49,544 nt of DNA from Flavobacteriaceae bacterium (GCA_021151665.1 JAGKWW010000022.1:1-49544), one strand, 5' to 3'. Counted from the stretch's first letter, positions 24,430-33,323 are shown. The notes: a model not told the origin generated them from the sequence alone. Numbers and translations are program-made.

Positions 24430-26067
24430 TTAATTCAGAAGAATCTTGTTATACTGCGCGGCGTTATGAAGCAGCGCGACCGATTTCAGTATTTCAGGAT
24501 TGGTAGTGGTATAATATTTATACAGGCCCTCCTTGTATTGGTAGCGCTTAATAAGCTCATCGGTTATCAGTTGCTTGATCTCTTCCTTATGGGCGGTAAG
24601 CTCTTTGTCCTGGCTTTTTTGTAGCGCAGTGAGCAATTGGTTATACTCTGCCGCGATTGTTTCATCAACTTTTTCTTTTTTGGCTACTTCCAGCGTTGCT
24701 TTTAGTGAGCGTTCGGTTTCGGTGTCAAAATCAAATTTCTCTTTTTTCAGGAACTGGCGAAAGGCTTCATATTCTGCATCAGTCACCTTCGGCACACCTG
24801 TACCTACACCCGGATTTTTATAGTAAAAGTCGGTCGCGTAATTAAAAATTCCGTCATTGCGCACCAATGCATCTGCAATGGCGCTCTGCTTCGCCTCATC
24901 CAGCTCTACATCGGGCAATATCCCGCCGCCGTCATATACCGTACGGCCTTTGCGGGTTTTAAATGCATTATAGTTTTTTTTGTCGATGCGAATAGCTTTT
25001 CCATCAGCATCCTTATGCGTATAGTCAAGCGCCTGTATACCACGCCCCGAAGGCGTGTAATAGCGCGAGATGGTTACCTTTACCTGAGTGCCATAGGTCA
25101 GGTCGAGCGGGCGTTGCACCAATCCTTTCCCAAAACTGCGGCTGCCTACGATAACCGCCCGGTCAAGGTCCTGCAAGGCGCCGGACACGATCTCTGAAGC
25201 CGAGGCGCTCTTGCCATCTACCAATACAACAAGCGGAATTTCGGTATCTACCGGCACTTTTGGCGTTTTATATGTATTATTGTATTTCTCATTCTTTGAT
25301 TTCGTGGTTACGATCACTTCGTTTTGCGGCACAAAAAGGTTGCATACGTTTACTGCCTCGTTCAGCAGGCCGCCCGGGTTGCCGCGAAGGTCGAGGATAA
25401 TGCTCTTGGCGCCCTGGCCCTTAAGCGCGATCAGCGCATCTTTAGTTTCAGATGAGGCCTTGGCATTGAACTGCGAAAGCACAATGTAGCCGGTATCGCC
25501 ACCCACCATCGAGAAGAACGGTACGGCCTTTACATCAACTTCGGTAAGCACCAGCTGGGTAGCCATCAGTTTGCCCTGCCTGCGGTATTTGATGTCGATC
25601 TTTGTGTTTTTGGTGCCTTTTAGAAGCTCGCTCGCGTCTTCCTTAAAGTTGGCCAGGTTCACGTCACCTATCTGTATGATTTCATCACCCGCTTTAAGGC
25701 CCGCTTTGTCGGCAGGGTAATCTTTATACGGTTCTTTGATGATAAGCTTGCCCTCTTTACGGGTGATGAGCGCACCAATGCCGGTATACTCGCCCGTATT
25801 ATTAATCTTAAATTTGGCAACGTCGGCTTCGTTGAAATAAACTGTGTACGGATCCAGGTCGGCCAGCATGCTTTTTATGGCTTTATCCATGAGCTGGCCC
25901 GGGTTGGTCTCGTCTACATAGTTTGTATTTACGGTCTTAAACAACGTAGTAAATATCTCTACCTGCTTGGCTATTTCAAAGAAGTCGTCTTTAAAGCTCG
26001 CCCCTACAAACAGAAAACCAACTGCAGCTGCCGGGATAACATATTTTCTTTTTAGTGCGGAAAGCAT
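24430..26067 (-). CDS. S41-family C-terminal processing protease
   Basis: 545 residues. N-terminal membrane anchor or signal (about 7-24), then 'KTVNTNYVDETNPGQLMDKAIKSMLADLDPYTVYF' as in CtpA. PDZ domain about 85-175 with the carboxylate-binding loop 'YTGIGALI'. Protease core about 180-345: 'ILDLRGNPGG' (224-233), and 'DGKSASASEIVSGALQ' with catalytic Ser289 paired with Lys314 in 'SFGKGLVQ' (25 residues apart, as in E. coli Prc Ser430/Lys455). A helical C-terminal extension of about 140 residues is typical of the Bacteroidota form. It degrades or trims proteins from the C-terminus in the periplasm. 5 bp downstream of DUF4349 gene. Confidence 0.95.
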   Translation of the reverse strand: MLSALKRKYVIPAAAVGFLFVGASFKDDFFEIAKQVEIFTTLFKTVNTNYVDETNPGQLMDKAIKSMLADLDPYTVYFNEADVAKFKINNTGEYTGIGALITRKEGKLIIKEPYKDYPADKAGLKAGDEIIQIGDVNLANFKEDASELLKGTKNTKIDIKYRRQGKLMATQLVLTEVDVKAVPFFSMVGGDTGYIVLSQFNAKASSETKDALIALKGQGAKSIILDLRGNPGGLLNEAVNVCNLFVPQNEVIVTTKSKNEKYNNTYKTPKVPVDTEIPLVVLVDGKSASASEIVSGALQDLDRAVIVGSRSFGKGLVQRPLDLTYGTQVKVTISRYYTPSGRGIQALDYTHKDADGKAIRIDKKNYNAFKTRKGRTVYDGGGILPDVELDEAKQSAIADALVRNDGIFNYATDFYYKNPGVGTGVPKVTDAEYEAFRQFLKKEKFDFDTETERSLKATLEVAKKEKVDETIAAEYNQLLTALQKSQDKELTAHKEEIKQLITDELIKRYQYKEGLYKYYTTTNPEILKSVALLHNAAQYNKILLN

Positions 26068-26072
26068 AATTC

Positions 26073-26879
26073 TTATAGTGTTTTATTTTTCTTTTTCCTG
26101 ATTCGCCTGCGCACCATAATGAACGCAATCACGAAAATAATGATAAATGGCCAAAGATACACCAGCCCTATAAACAAAGTTGACAGCGTATTAAAGCCGG
26201 AGGCAATGGCATTGCCGATCTTTGAAAAATAGGAAACGGTGGCGCCGCCTTCATGAGCGGCCTCCTTGTAGAACTGGACTGTAACTGTACTCATTGAGAT
26301 ACGGCTTTGCATATAGCGCAGGTGGCCTTCCTGGACTTCGATTTCTTCCCGTATTTCGGCGAGCTGCTTTTCTATTTCAAGCATTTCGCTCACCTTATTT
26401 GCCTTCTTCAGTAATTCCAGGTAGCGCGCTTCCAGGCTTTTCTTTGCTTTGATGCGTGCTTCTACATCAATATATTCTTCCGTCACATCCTGAGCCGATA
26501 TTTCCCTGCGGTCAAAGTACGATACGCCGCTGGCAATATCGCTTACCAGGGCATCAAAGTTCTTTGACGGAACCCTTAGGGTAAATGTCCTTGATACAGA
26601 ACCGTCGTTGTTATTCTCGGAATCCGACTGAACCTGCGCGCTGTATTTTGAAGCAGATGTTTTTATCTTTTTCGCTGTCGCGGCCATATCCGAGGACTCA
26701 AACCTCAGGTCGGCAGTGCGGATAATCTTTTGGGTATCGGCCGTGCGTTCGGGTGCAGAAGCAACTTTATCGGCAACGGGCGCTTCGAGGGCAACAGCTT
26801 CACTTTCGTAAGACTGCGAGGCATTTTCTTTGCACGAAAGTAGTGTCAGTAACGATAAGGCATAAAGCAGGGATTTCAT
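26073..26879 (-). CDS. DUF4349 lipoprotein
   Basis: 268 residues. Lipobox 'LLSC' with Cys16. The extracytoplasmic domain has the DUF4349 pattern: 'QKIIRTADLRFESSDMAATAKKI', 'RTFTLRVPSKNFDALVSDI', then a coiled coil ('DVTEEYIDVEARIKAKKSLEARYLELLKKA', 'LEIEKQLAEIREEIEVQEGHL'). A membrane helix (about 235-258) and basic tail (RRRIRKKKNK) would anchor the C-terminus in the inner membrane. Function unknown. It is 58 bp after rnpA and 5 bp before the S41 protease gene, so probably co-transcribed with the protease. Confidence 0.88.
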   Translation of the reverse strand: MKSLLYALSLLTLLSCKENASQSYESEAVALEAPVADKVASAPERTADTQKIIRTADLRFESSDMAATAKKIKTSASKYSAQVQSDSENNNDGSVSRTFTLRVPSKNFDALVSDIASGVSYFDRREISAQDVTEEYIDVEARIKAKKSLEARYLELLKKANKVSEMLEIEKQLAEIREEIEVQEGHLRYMQSRISMSTVTVQFYKEAAHEGGATVSYFSKIGNAIASGFNTLSTLFIGLVYLWPFIIIFVIAFIMVRRRIRKKKNKTL

Positions 26880-26937
26880 AGTGGTGGTTTTTTTTAAAAC
26901 GCCAAAATGAAAAATGTATTATGATGAAACAAAGGCG

Positions 26938-27318
26938 CTAAAGCCCTTCTTGTTTAAGGAATTTTTCAAAAAGCTGCCTGGTTTTTTCTTCTATATCTGC
27001 GTAAGGCAGCCTGTCTTTAGTCTGGTAGAAGAACATAATGGCATAGGGGCGGCTAAGCTTTTCGGTAATAATATGCTTATTAAGCCGATACGTTTCGCGC
27101 AGTACACGCTTAAAATAATTGCGGTCTACCGCCTTCTTAAAGTATTTTTTCGACACCGATACGCCCATCTGCAACGTTATAGCCTCCGCGTTTTCTATCG
27201 GGAGATAAACCAATCGCAACGGGTATTTGGAAACCGACGTGCCTTCGGTGAAAAGCTGTGTAATGGCCGAATGGCTTTTCAGCTTTTCAGTTTTCGGGTA
27301 AGTAAATCGTTTTTCCAT
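26938..27318 (-). CDS. rnpA: Ribonuclease P protein component
   Basis: 126 residues. RNase P protein, the basic cofactor of the RNA catalyst that matures tRNA 5' ends. 'FTYPKTEKLKSHSAITQLFTEG', 'GVSVSKKYFKKAVDRNYFKRVLRETYRLN' (the RNR-type motif, here DRNYFKRVLRE) and 'ADIEEKTRQLFEKFL' define it. Start chosen at 27318 ('MEKRFTYP'); the frame extends to 27390 but the -7 box at 27323-27330 and family length rule that out. Unlike the common rpmH-rnpA order, it is next to DUF4349 and S41 genes, as in other Flavobacteria. The message is likely leaderless. Confidence 0.95.
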   Translation of the reverse strand: MEKRFTYPKTEKLKSHSAITQLFTEGTSVSKYPLRLVYLPIENAEAITLQMGVSVSKKYFKKAVDRNYFKRVLRETYRLNKHIITEKLSRPYAIMFFYQTKDRLPYADIEEKTRQLFEKFLKQEGL

Positions 27319-27322
27319 ATTG

Positions 27323-27330
27323 CAAAGGTA
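27323..27330 (-). promoter_or_regulatory. Promoter -7 box of rnpA
   Basis: TACCTTTG on the minus strand, exact consensus, 4 bp before the ATG at 27318. No TTG at the usual spacing is seen. It excludes the upstream in-frame start at 27390. Confidence 0.55.
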
Positions 27331-27400
27331 GGGAGATAAATTTAGTGTAAAAAAATTTTCACAGTAAGAGATTATTTTCTTAATTTGCAAAAAAATTCGT

Positions 27401-28090
27401 ATGGTATCATCTAGAGTCGGGGAATATATCGAAGCTAAAGGAATAAGCTATTATGCATTTGAGAACAGCCTGGGCGCCAGCCGCGGCAGTATTTCTAAGG
27501 CGGTGAAGGACGGTAAGAGCATCGGCTCAAACGTGCTTGAAAAGATTATGGCCACCTATCCGGATATTAATACCGAGTGGTTGCTTACGGGCAAAGGTGA
27601 AATGTTTGCCGATGGTTATGCTGCCGGCGCAGTAAATACCTACCGCCTTAAAACGGACAGCACCGTAGAAAGCCAGCTTATTCCGCTATACGACCTTGAA
27701 GCAGTGGCGGGTATCGTACCTTTATTTACAGCAAATAAGGCGCTGAGTCCTATAGACCATATTTCTATTCCGCATTTGCCGAAGTGCGATGGTGCGGTTT
27801 ACGTTACAGGAGACAGTATGTATCCGCTGCTGAAGAGCGGTGACATCGTCATGTACAAACAGATAGAAGATATTGCTAACGGCATCTTCTGGGGCGAAAT
27901 GTACCTGCTTGGCGTAGACCTTGGAGGTGATGAGTATATTACCGTGAAATATATCCACAAATCTGAAAAAGATGGATGCGTAAAGCTCGTGAGTGAAAAC
28001 AAGAGCCATCAGCCCAAAGAAATCGAAATGGCCAATATCCGTGCGCTTGCCCTTATAAAAGCAAGTATTCGTATGAACGCGATGATATAA
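27401..28090 (+). CDS. CI/LexA-like repressor (HTH + S24 peptidase)
   Basis: 229 residues. N-terminal helix-turn-helix about 5-60 ('RVGEYIEAKGISYYAFENSLGASRGSISKAV'), then a linker and S24/LexA-like self-cleavage domain about 95-229. Candidate Ala-Gly cleavage site at 103-104 ('AVAGIV'), catalytic Ser139 in 'VTGDSMYPLLKSGDIVMY' and Lys183 in 'EYITVKYIH'. Such proteins regulate prophage, DNA damage or, in Bacteroidota, unrelated stress genes. No phage or recA genes are in the window. It is divergent to rnpA across a short AT-rich gap, and the 28.1-28.4 kb gap downstream contains an AT-rich inverted repeat. The target is unknown. Confidence 0.88.
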   Translation: MVSSRVGEYIEAKGISYYAFENSLGASRGSISKAVKDGKSIGSNVLEKIMATYPDINTEWLLTGKGEMFADGYAAGAVNTYRLKTDSTVESQLIPLYDLEAVAGIVPLFTANKALSPIDHISIPHLPKCDGAVYVTGDSMYPLLKSGDIVMYKQIEDIANGIFWGEMYLLGVDLGGDEYITVKYIHKSEKDGCVKLVSENKSHQPKEIEMANIRALALIKASIRMNAMI

Positions 28091-28148
28091 CGTATTGCGT
28101 ACGGCCTTTTCGTAGAAATTAGCTCCATTTGAAGGCGAGGGATCTGTG

Positions 28149-28177
28149 GCAATAATGTATACAGTTTATATTATTGC
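28149..28177. repeat. AT-rich inverted repeat after the repressor gene
   Basis: GCAATAAT / ATTATTGC, two perfect 8-bp arms 13 bp apart, with further partly paired bases between. It lies 59 bp after the repressor stop, in a 288-bp gene-free gap. It has no T-run or GC-rich stem, so it is unlikely to be a terminator; an operator is possible. Nothing else is recognised in the gap. Confidence 0.4.
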
Positions 28178-28378
28178 ACACATTTTTACCCATTTTTCCC
28201 CATATTCCACATTTTAGGTGTTCTTCTACTCCTTTTGAAATTTGCTTTAAATAATTTTTAATCCTCAGGAAAACAAATAGTTAGAGTGGATACTTGCACC
28301 ATTTGCGTGCGGGTGAAGATTCAGGCACTGCGTTTGCCTATTTCACTGTATAAGATTTTAAATTAAAACACATATACA

Positions 28379-28630
28379 ATGAAAAAGTTATTTGTAAGTG
28401 CATTAATGCTAACAGGATTAATGGCAGCAGCACAGGAGCAACCTGCACAAACGCAGCAGAATTCACAAACCACACAGACTACCACCACTAAAAAAGAAGA
28501 GGTAAAGCCGCAGCAGCAGCAACCACAGTCGCAACAGCAGCAGCAGACTACCGAAAGGAAAACAGAAGCCGTAGTGAAAGAAGAGAAATCTACCGAGAAG
28601 AAGGCTGACCCAGCTAAGAAGACTAACTAA
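28379..28630 (+). CDS. Small secreted Gln/Lys/Thr-rich protein
   Basis: 83 residues. Signal peptide 1-18 ('MKKLFVSALMLTGLMAAA', cleavage before QEQ). The mature 65 residues are low complexity: Gln and Thr runs in the first half, then Lys/Glu/Ala-rich. There is no fold and no Cys. Such short disordered secreted proteins occur in Flavobacteria but have no known role. A terminator follows at once, and the gene is not linked to either neighbour, so it is expressed alone. Composition is too biased to judge homology. Confidence 0.65.
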   Translation: MKKLFVSALMLTGLMAAAQEQPAQTQQNSQTTQTTTTKKEEVKPQQQQPQSQQQQQTTERKTEAVVKEEKSTEKKADPAKKTN

Positions 28631-28690
28631 TTCTTAGCGACTATTTATATATACAACAGGTTTTTCATTCTATTTTACCTGTTCCCCGAA

Positions 28691-28726
28691 AAACCTTTGG
28701 CATCATCTACCGCCAAAGGTTTTTTA
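28691..28726 (+). terminator. Terminator of the Gln-rich gene
   Basis: Perfect 11-bp stem AAACCTTTGGC (28691-28701) / GCCAAAGGTTT (28712-28722) with a 10-nt loop and a T-run on the plus strand. Confidence 0.85.
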
Positions 28727-28731
28727 AATTA

Positions 28732-28757
28732 AAAAGCAGTGCCATCGCACTGCTTTT
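28732..28757 (-). terminator. Terminator of the M1 peptidase gene
   Basis: Perfect 11-bp stem AAAAGCAGTGC / GCACTGCTTTT with loop CATC, 3 bp from the M1 peptidase stop. T-run on the minus strand. With the preceding hairpin it forms a back-to-back terminator pair. Confidence 0.88.
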
Positions 28758-28760
28758 ATT

Positions 28761-30659
28761 TTATTTGGCCTTTTCCTTAACCGGGGCAGGGTAGAGGTTG
28801 TTATCTCTCTCTACATCAGCCATCAGCTCTTTCGGGTCGATGGTGATGCTTTTTATTGCCGCCTTATCCTTAGCGATTACAAATGAATAGTTTTGGTGGC
28901 CCCAATCCCAGTCGGGCAAGACTGTACGGTGCATCGTTCCATACGGATTCGATTTCTGGAAGTGCATCATCTGCAACGGGATATAAAAATATTCGCTGGT
29001 ACCGTCAGTATATTGTACGATAATATCTATAGGCATCGGCATCCGCCCGATACGTTCCAGCGAAACCGTGGTGCTACCTGTAGCATCCGCTACGCTTTTT
29101 ATGGCGTAATCTATCGTGTTGGTCGTTTCTGCCCAGTCTATCAGATACCAGTCGAGCATCGCACCCGTTACTTTTTCTGCGGTATGCTTTATATCATTCG
29201 GATTTGGGTGGGTAAATTTAAACTCATTGTAATAACGCTTAATGGTTTTGGCAAGCATATCTTCGCCAATTACATAGCCAAGCTGCGACAGGAACAGGCA
29301 GCCCTTGCTGTACGATGTAATACTGTACAAACGGTTTTCATCAAAACGGTCGGCATGCGTTGTCTGCGGCTGTTCTTTGCCGGTCTTTACCAAATAGAAA
29401 TAGTTGTTGTACGAATCAATAAAGGGATTAACCGGCTTGTCCTTAGCAGGCATGAACTTATCCATAGCCAATGCCTCGATATAGGTAGTAAACCCTTCAT
29501 CCATCCATCCGTGCTTCGATTCGTTAGAGCCCAACACATGCTGAAACCACGAATGCCCCAACTCATGGGCCGTTACTTCTACAAGCCCCTCATATTTCCG
29601 GCCCGTAATAAGCGTACACATCGCATACTCCATACCGCCGTCGCCGCCCTGTATCACCGAATATTGTTTGTAAGGGTAAGGGCCAACGATCTGGTTATAA
29701 AATGCCATGATCTCGGCAGTTTTGGGCTGCAGGCGTTTCCATCCATCCTGATTCTCCGGTGTGTTTTTATACAGGAAATGCAATTCTGTACCGTTTGGCC
29801 CGGCGATCTTATCGTGCGCAAAGTTGGCGTCTGCCGCCCACGCGAAATCATGTACCATCGGCGCTTTAAAATGCCAGGTAAGTAAGTTGGCACCCGCCTT
29901 ATATTTGACCGATGTTCCTGCCTTTTCATACCCTTTACCTATCTCCTGCGGATTTTGAAGATAGCCGGTACCACCAATGGTGTAGTCTTTATCGATAGTG
30001 ATCTTTACATCATAATCGCCCCATACCCCGTAAAATTCGCGGGCAATGTAGTTGGTGGCGTGCCATCCTTCGGTATCATACTCTGCCATTTTCGGGTACC
30101 ATTGTGTCATGGAAAGCGCCACACCTTCGGCATTGTTCCTACCGCTGCGGCGTATCTGTACTGGCACCTGGCCTTCAAAATCGAGGCTAAATTTTGCCTT
30201 TTTTCCGGGAAGGATAGGTTTTGCCAACACTACTTCCAGGATTGTCCCGGACACTCTGGTAGCTGCCGCCTTACCATCCTGCGTAAAATTCTTCACGTTG
30301 ACGTAGCCAATTTCATCAGGCTTAAGGGTTGCTATCCGGCTTTCTTTGCTTGTACGGTCGGCCACCTTAAAGGTCTTTACCATCCGCCTGTCGGGATCAG
30401 TTATTGCCTGCAGGCGCGCATCCATTTCGCTGCCCGGCTGAAAGGCGTTGTTGTAAAGGTGGAAATAAACTTTGCGCAGGGTGTCAGGCGAGTTATTCCT
30501 GTATGTAAGTTCCTGGTGGCCGGTATACCGGAAAGTTTTCACATCCATGTTTACATTCATGGTATAGTCTGCCTTTTGCTGCCAGTAGCCCTTATTCGGA
30601 TTTTTCTGTGCTACGCCCACAGTGGCCGAAAGAAGAAGAAGTAATGCTGTATGTTTCAT
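28761..30659 (-). CDS. M1-family metallopeptidase
   Basis: 632 residues starting at 30659 ('MKHTALLLLLSATVGVAQ', signal peptide). The longer frame from 30698 would begin inside the upstream terminator hairpin, so it is rejected. The zinc motif HELGH gives H365, E366, H369, with the third ligand E388 (HEXXH-x18-E), and 'GGMEYAM' at 341-347 replaces the GAMEN motif. N-terminal saddle-like beta domain about 30-250. This is a gluzincin aminopeptidase, exported to the periplasm or surface. The C-terminal type IX sorting domain is not seen. It follows the S8 peptidase gene but with its own start. Confidence 0.93.
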   Translation of the reverse strand: MKHTALLLLLSATVGVAQKNPNKGYWQQKADYTMNVNMDVKTFRYTGHQELTYRNNSPDTLRKVYFHLYNNAFQPGSEMDARLQAITDPDRRMVKTFKVADRTSKESRIATLKPDEIGYVNVKNFTQDGKAAATRVSGTILEVVLAKPILPGKKAKFSLDFEGQVPVQIRRSGRNNAEGVALSMTQWYPKMAEYDTEGWHATNYIAREFYGVWGDYDVKITIDKDYTIGGTGYLQNPQEIGKGYEKAGTSVKYKAGANLLTWHFKAPMVHDFAWAADANFAHDKIAGPNGTELHFLYKNTPENQDGWKRLQPKTAEIMAFYNQIVGPYPYKQYSVIQGGDGGMEYAMCTLITGRKYEGLVEVTAHELGHSWFQHVLGSNESKHGWMDEGFTTYIEALAMDKFMPAKDKPVNPFIDSYNNYFYLVKTGKEQPQTTHADRFDENRLYSITSYSKGCLFLSQLGYVIGEDMLAKTIKRYYNEFKFTHPNPNDIKHTAEKVTGAMLDWYLIDWAETTNTIDYAIKSVADATGSTTVSLERIGRMPMPIDIIVQYTDGTSEYFYIPLQMMHFQKSNPYGTMHRTVLPDWDWGHQNYSFVIAKDKAAIKSITIDPKELMADVERDNNLYPAPVKEKAK

Positions 30660-30667
30660 TTCGTAAA

Positions 30668-30698
30668 AATAAAAAATGGAAGGGAATGCCCCTTCCAT
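30668..30698 (-). terminator. Terminator of the S8 peptidase gene
   Basis: Stem ATGGAAGGG (30676-30684) / CCCTTCCAT (30690-30698) with loop AATGC, followed on the minus strand by a T-rich run. It lies in the short S8-to-M1 gap and rules out the first ATG of the M1 frame. Confidence 0.8.
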
Positions 30699-30719
30699 CT
30701 TTAACCTATGTTGTAAAAA

Positions 30720-32336
30720 TTATTTCTTTCTCGACATCTTGTCGGCAAGGATGATCGCATTATAAGCGTTTACGATTTTACCTGTACGCGAAATGTCATT
30801 AAAATTGGCTGTCTTATCACCTTCCTCGCCCACAGCAACCGTCAGGTTGATCGGAAGCCCGCTTTGCATAATGATCTGCTTTACTTGGGCTGCACTTAGC
30901 TTAGGATAGTAAGAACGGATAAGGGCAGCTACACCTGCGGCATTTGGAGATGCCATTGATGTACCCTGAAGGAACTCGTAGTTATTGTTTGGAGTGGTAG
31001 CGTAAATCCTTACGCCCGGGCTGAAGATATCTACATCCGACTTTCCGTAGTTAGAGAAATCGGCCACAAGATCTTTACCATATTCATAAGTAAGCGCCCC
31101 GATAGAAAGGAAGTTGTCTGCAATTTCGGCACCACCGTTCTTGTTATCGTTCGGGAAACGCTCCACACCGCCCGGCTTGTTCAGGTCCATGCCTTCGTTT
31201 CCGGCAGCACATACGATAAGTACATCTTTAGAGGCAGCATACTTAATTGCATCATATACCCAATCGCTGTGGGTAGAGAAATATTTGCCAAAGCTTCCAT
31301 TGATCACTTTTGCGCCGTTATCTACCGCATAACGGATACCAAGCGCTACGTCTTTGTCATACTCATCTCCGTCCGGCACGGCGCGTACCGCCATAATCCA
31401 TACGTTGTTGGTTGCTACACCGTCGCCGCCGATACCGTTTCCACGGCCTTGTGCAATGATACCCGCAACGTGTGTGCCGTGCTTCGCACCTTCTTTTTCA
31501 GGCCCGATTACATTGTTGTTGCCATATTTGCGGTCGTTAAAGTCGTCCGGGTTATCACCCACGATCTTACGGCCATCATAGCTAAGGTTGAGGTTATATT
31601 TCAGTTGGTCATCATAGTGGTCAAATGCACCCTGAAGCTCCTTTTGCAACTCTGCAGCCGATACACCGCTTTCCATAATCTGGAGGAAACGCATTTTGAT
31701 GGCGTTCAGCGTAGGGTCGGTAGGGTTATAGGCTTTCATGTCGTCGGCAGTAAGCGTTTCCTTTTTCAACTCTTTCTTGATAGAATTCAGCGCGTTAAGG
31801 ATAAACTCAAATTGCTGTTTTGCAGCCGTTGCCTGTGCTGCTTCCTTATCATATTCTGCCTTGGCCTTTTTAAAACGTTCAGATCCGTCATCGCCTTTTT
31901 TAACGATGCGGGTAAACTCAAGGTTTTCATGCTCGGCATTGCCCAGGAAGTTCCAGCCATGCACATCGTCTATATAGCCGTTGTTGTCGTCGTCGATACC
32001 ATTACCTGCGATTTCTTTGCTGTTGGTCCAGATCACGCCCTGCAGGTCCGGGTGCTCAATATCCACGCCCGAGTCTACTACACCTACAATGATGCGGTCA
32101 AACTTTCGGTCTTTTAAAATTTCGTAAGCGCGGTCCACGCTCATTCCGGGTATTGTATCGCGTAGCAGGTCGAGGTGGCTCCAGCGCTGCTCCTGATTAT
32201 CTGTAAGTGCTGCTTTTTTCGCCGTGATGCCGGCAGTTGGTATAGAAAGAGGCTCTGCCTTAATGGCCTTGGCCCCACCGCAGCTGGCAAGCGCAAGTGC
32301 GAGGGCAGCCGACAGGTAAAGTGATCTGAATTTCAT
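30720..32336 (-). CDS. S8-family subtilisin-like peptidase, lipoprotein
   Basis: 538 residues from the ATG at 32336 ('MKFRSLYLSAALALALASCGG'), with lipobox Cys19, so surface or periplasmic lipoprotein. Triad: Asp88 in 'GVVDSGVDIEHPDL', His286 in 'HGTHVAGII', Ser460 in 'GTSMASPNAAG'. The Asp-His distance is about 200 residues, owing to an insertion rich in Lys/Glu/Ala (about 135-250). 'VINGSFGKYF' and 'CAAGNEG' (oxyanion hole Asn) are present. A general extracytoplasmic protease; substrates are unknown. It has its own terminator. Confidence 0.93.
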   Translation of the reverse strand: MKFRSLYLSAALALALASCGGAKAIKAEPLSIPTAGITAKKAALTDNQEQRWSHLDLLRDTIPGMSVDRAYEILKDRKFDRIIVGVVDSGVDIEHPDLQGVIWTNSKEIAGNGIDDDNNGYIDDVHGWNFLGNAEHENLEFTRIVKKGDDGSERFKKAKAEYDKEAAQATAAKQQFEFILNALNSIKKELKKETLTADDMKAYNPTDPTLNAIKMRFLQIMESGVSAAELQKELQGAFDHYDDQLKYNLNLSYDGRKIVGDNPDDFNDRKYGNNNVIGPEKEGAKHGTHVAGIIAQGRGNGIGGDGVATNNVWIMAVRAVPDGDEYDKDVALGIRYAVDNGAKVINGSFGKYFSTHSDWVYDAIKYAASKDVLIVCAAGNEGMDLNKPGGVERFPNDNKNGGAEIADNFLSIGALTYEYGKDLVADFSNYGKSDVDIFSPGVRIYATTPNNNYEFLQGTSMASPNAAGVAALIRSYYPKLSAAQVKQIIMQSGLPINLTVAVGEEGDKTANFNDISRTGKIVNAYNAIILADKMSRKK

Positions 32337-32407
32337 TCTGTACAAGTTTATTTAAAAGATAGGTCTAAAGTAGATTGAAAATGTTACAACGATGGGTGTG
32401 TTTAACA

Positions 32408-33268
32408 TTACATTAATACATCCTCACAGCGCAAAACTTCGCTAAGCCTAACGCCTTTTTCGGTGTGCTCGACCGTGATGATCTGGTTGTGCGCATCGTG
32501 CTCAAGCCAAAGGTAATAGCCGTTATCGGCTGCCGCGTTCAGGAATTTTGCCTTTTCGTCGAGCGTTAGCAAAGGGCGCGTGTCATATCCCATTACGTAA
32601 GGAAGCGGCACGTGGCCGGCAGTTGCCAGAAGATCCGCACAAAAGACAATCGTTTTATCGTTGTAATTAATGTGAGGGAGCATCTGCTTTTCGGTATGGC
32701 CGTCTGCAAAAAAGATTCCGAAGCCCAGCTCGCTGCTTTCCAGGAAATCGCTTTCGGGGCGTTTTATAAATTTCAGCTGGCCACTTTCCTGCATCGGCAA
32801 AATATTTTCTGATAGGAAGGAAGCCTTCTCACGGGCATTGGGTTTGGTTGCCCATTCCCAGTGGTTTTCGTTGGTCCAGTAGGTGGCATTTTTGAAGGCA
32901 ACTTCGTAGCCGGTGCGGTCCTTGTTCCAAACCACGCTGCCGCCGCAATGGTCAAAATGAAGGTGGGTCATAAACACATCGGTTATATCATCACGGTGAA
33001 AGCCATGCGTGGCCAGCGACTTGTCTAACGAATGGTCTCCCCACAACGAATAGTGCCCAAAGAATTTTTCGCTTTGCTTATTACCCATTCCGGTATCTAT
33101 GATTATCAGTCGGTTGCCATCTTCTATCAACATACAACGTGCCGCTATATCGATGAGGTTATTGTTGTCGGCAGGGTTGGTTTTGCTCCACAAGGTCTTT
33201 GGCACTACGCCAAACATAGCGCCTCCGTCGAGCTTAAAATTTCCGGCTTCTATTGGGTATATTTTCAT
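32408..33268 (-). CDS. MBL-fold metallo-hydrolase
   Basis: 286 residues. 'THLHFDHCGG' gives the zinc motif H102-x-H104-x-D106-H107, after the usual 'IIIDTGMG' (55-62); the later ligands are H187-type in 'FADGHTEKQM' and 'LEHDAH' near the C-terminus. This arrangement resembles AHL lactonases and phosphodiesterase-like MBL hydrolases, but the substrate cannot be given. Full family length. It is divergent to the SUF cluster; a -7 box lies 55 bp before the start. Confidence 0.9.
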   Translation of the reverse strand: MKIYPIEAGNFKLDGGAMFGVVPKTLWSKTNPADNNNLIDIAARCMLIEDGNRLIIIDTGMGNKQSEKFFGHYSLWGDHSLDKSLATHGFHRDDITDVFMTHLHFDHCGGSVVWNKDRTGYEVAFKNATYWTNENHWEWATKPNAREKASFLSENILPMQESGQLKFIKRPESDFLESSELGFGIFFADGHTEKQMLPHINYNDKTIVFCADLLATAGHVPLPYVMGYDTRPLLTLDEKAKFLNAAADNGYYLWLEHDAHNQIITVEHTEKGVRLSEVLRCEDVLM

Positions 33269-33323
33269 TATTATCTGATTTGGGTTGTTTGCCCTGCAAT
33301 TTACCGCATATTAACACTTCCGC

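Noticed and set aside
27341..27362. GTGTAAAA...TTTTCACA near-palindrome between rnpA and the repressor gene as an operator.
   Set aside because: Arms are offset by one base and AT-rich; too weak to claim.
28440..28560. CAG/CAA-rich tract in the Gln-rich gene as a CRISPR or tandem repeat array.
   Set aside because: Irregular codon-level repetition with no spacer structure; it is coding low complexity.
30660..30698. Upstream start of the M1 peptidase at 30698.
   Set aside because: Lies in the terminator stem of the preceding S8 gene and breaks the signal peptide.
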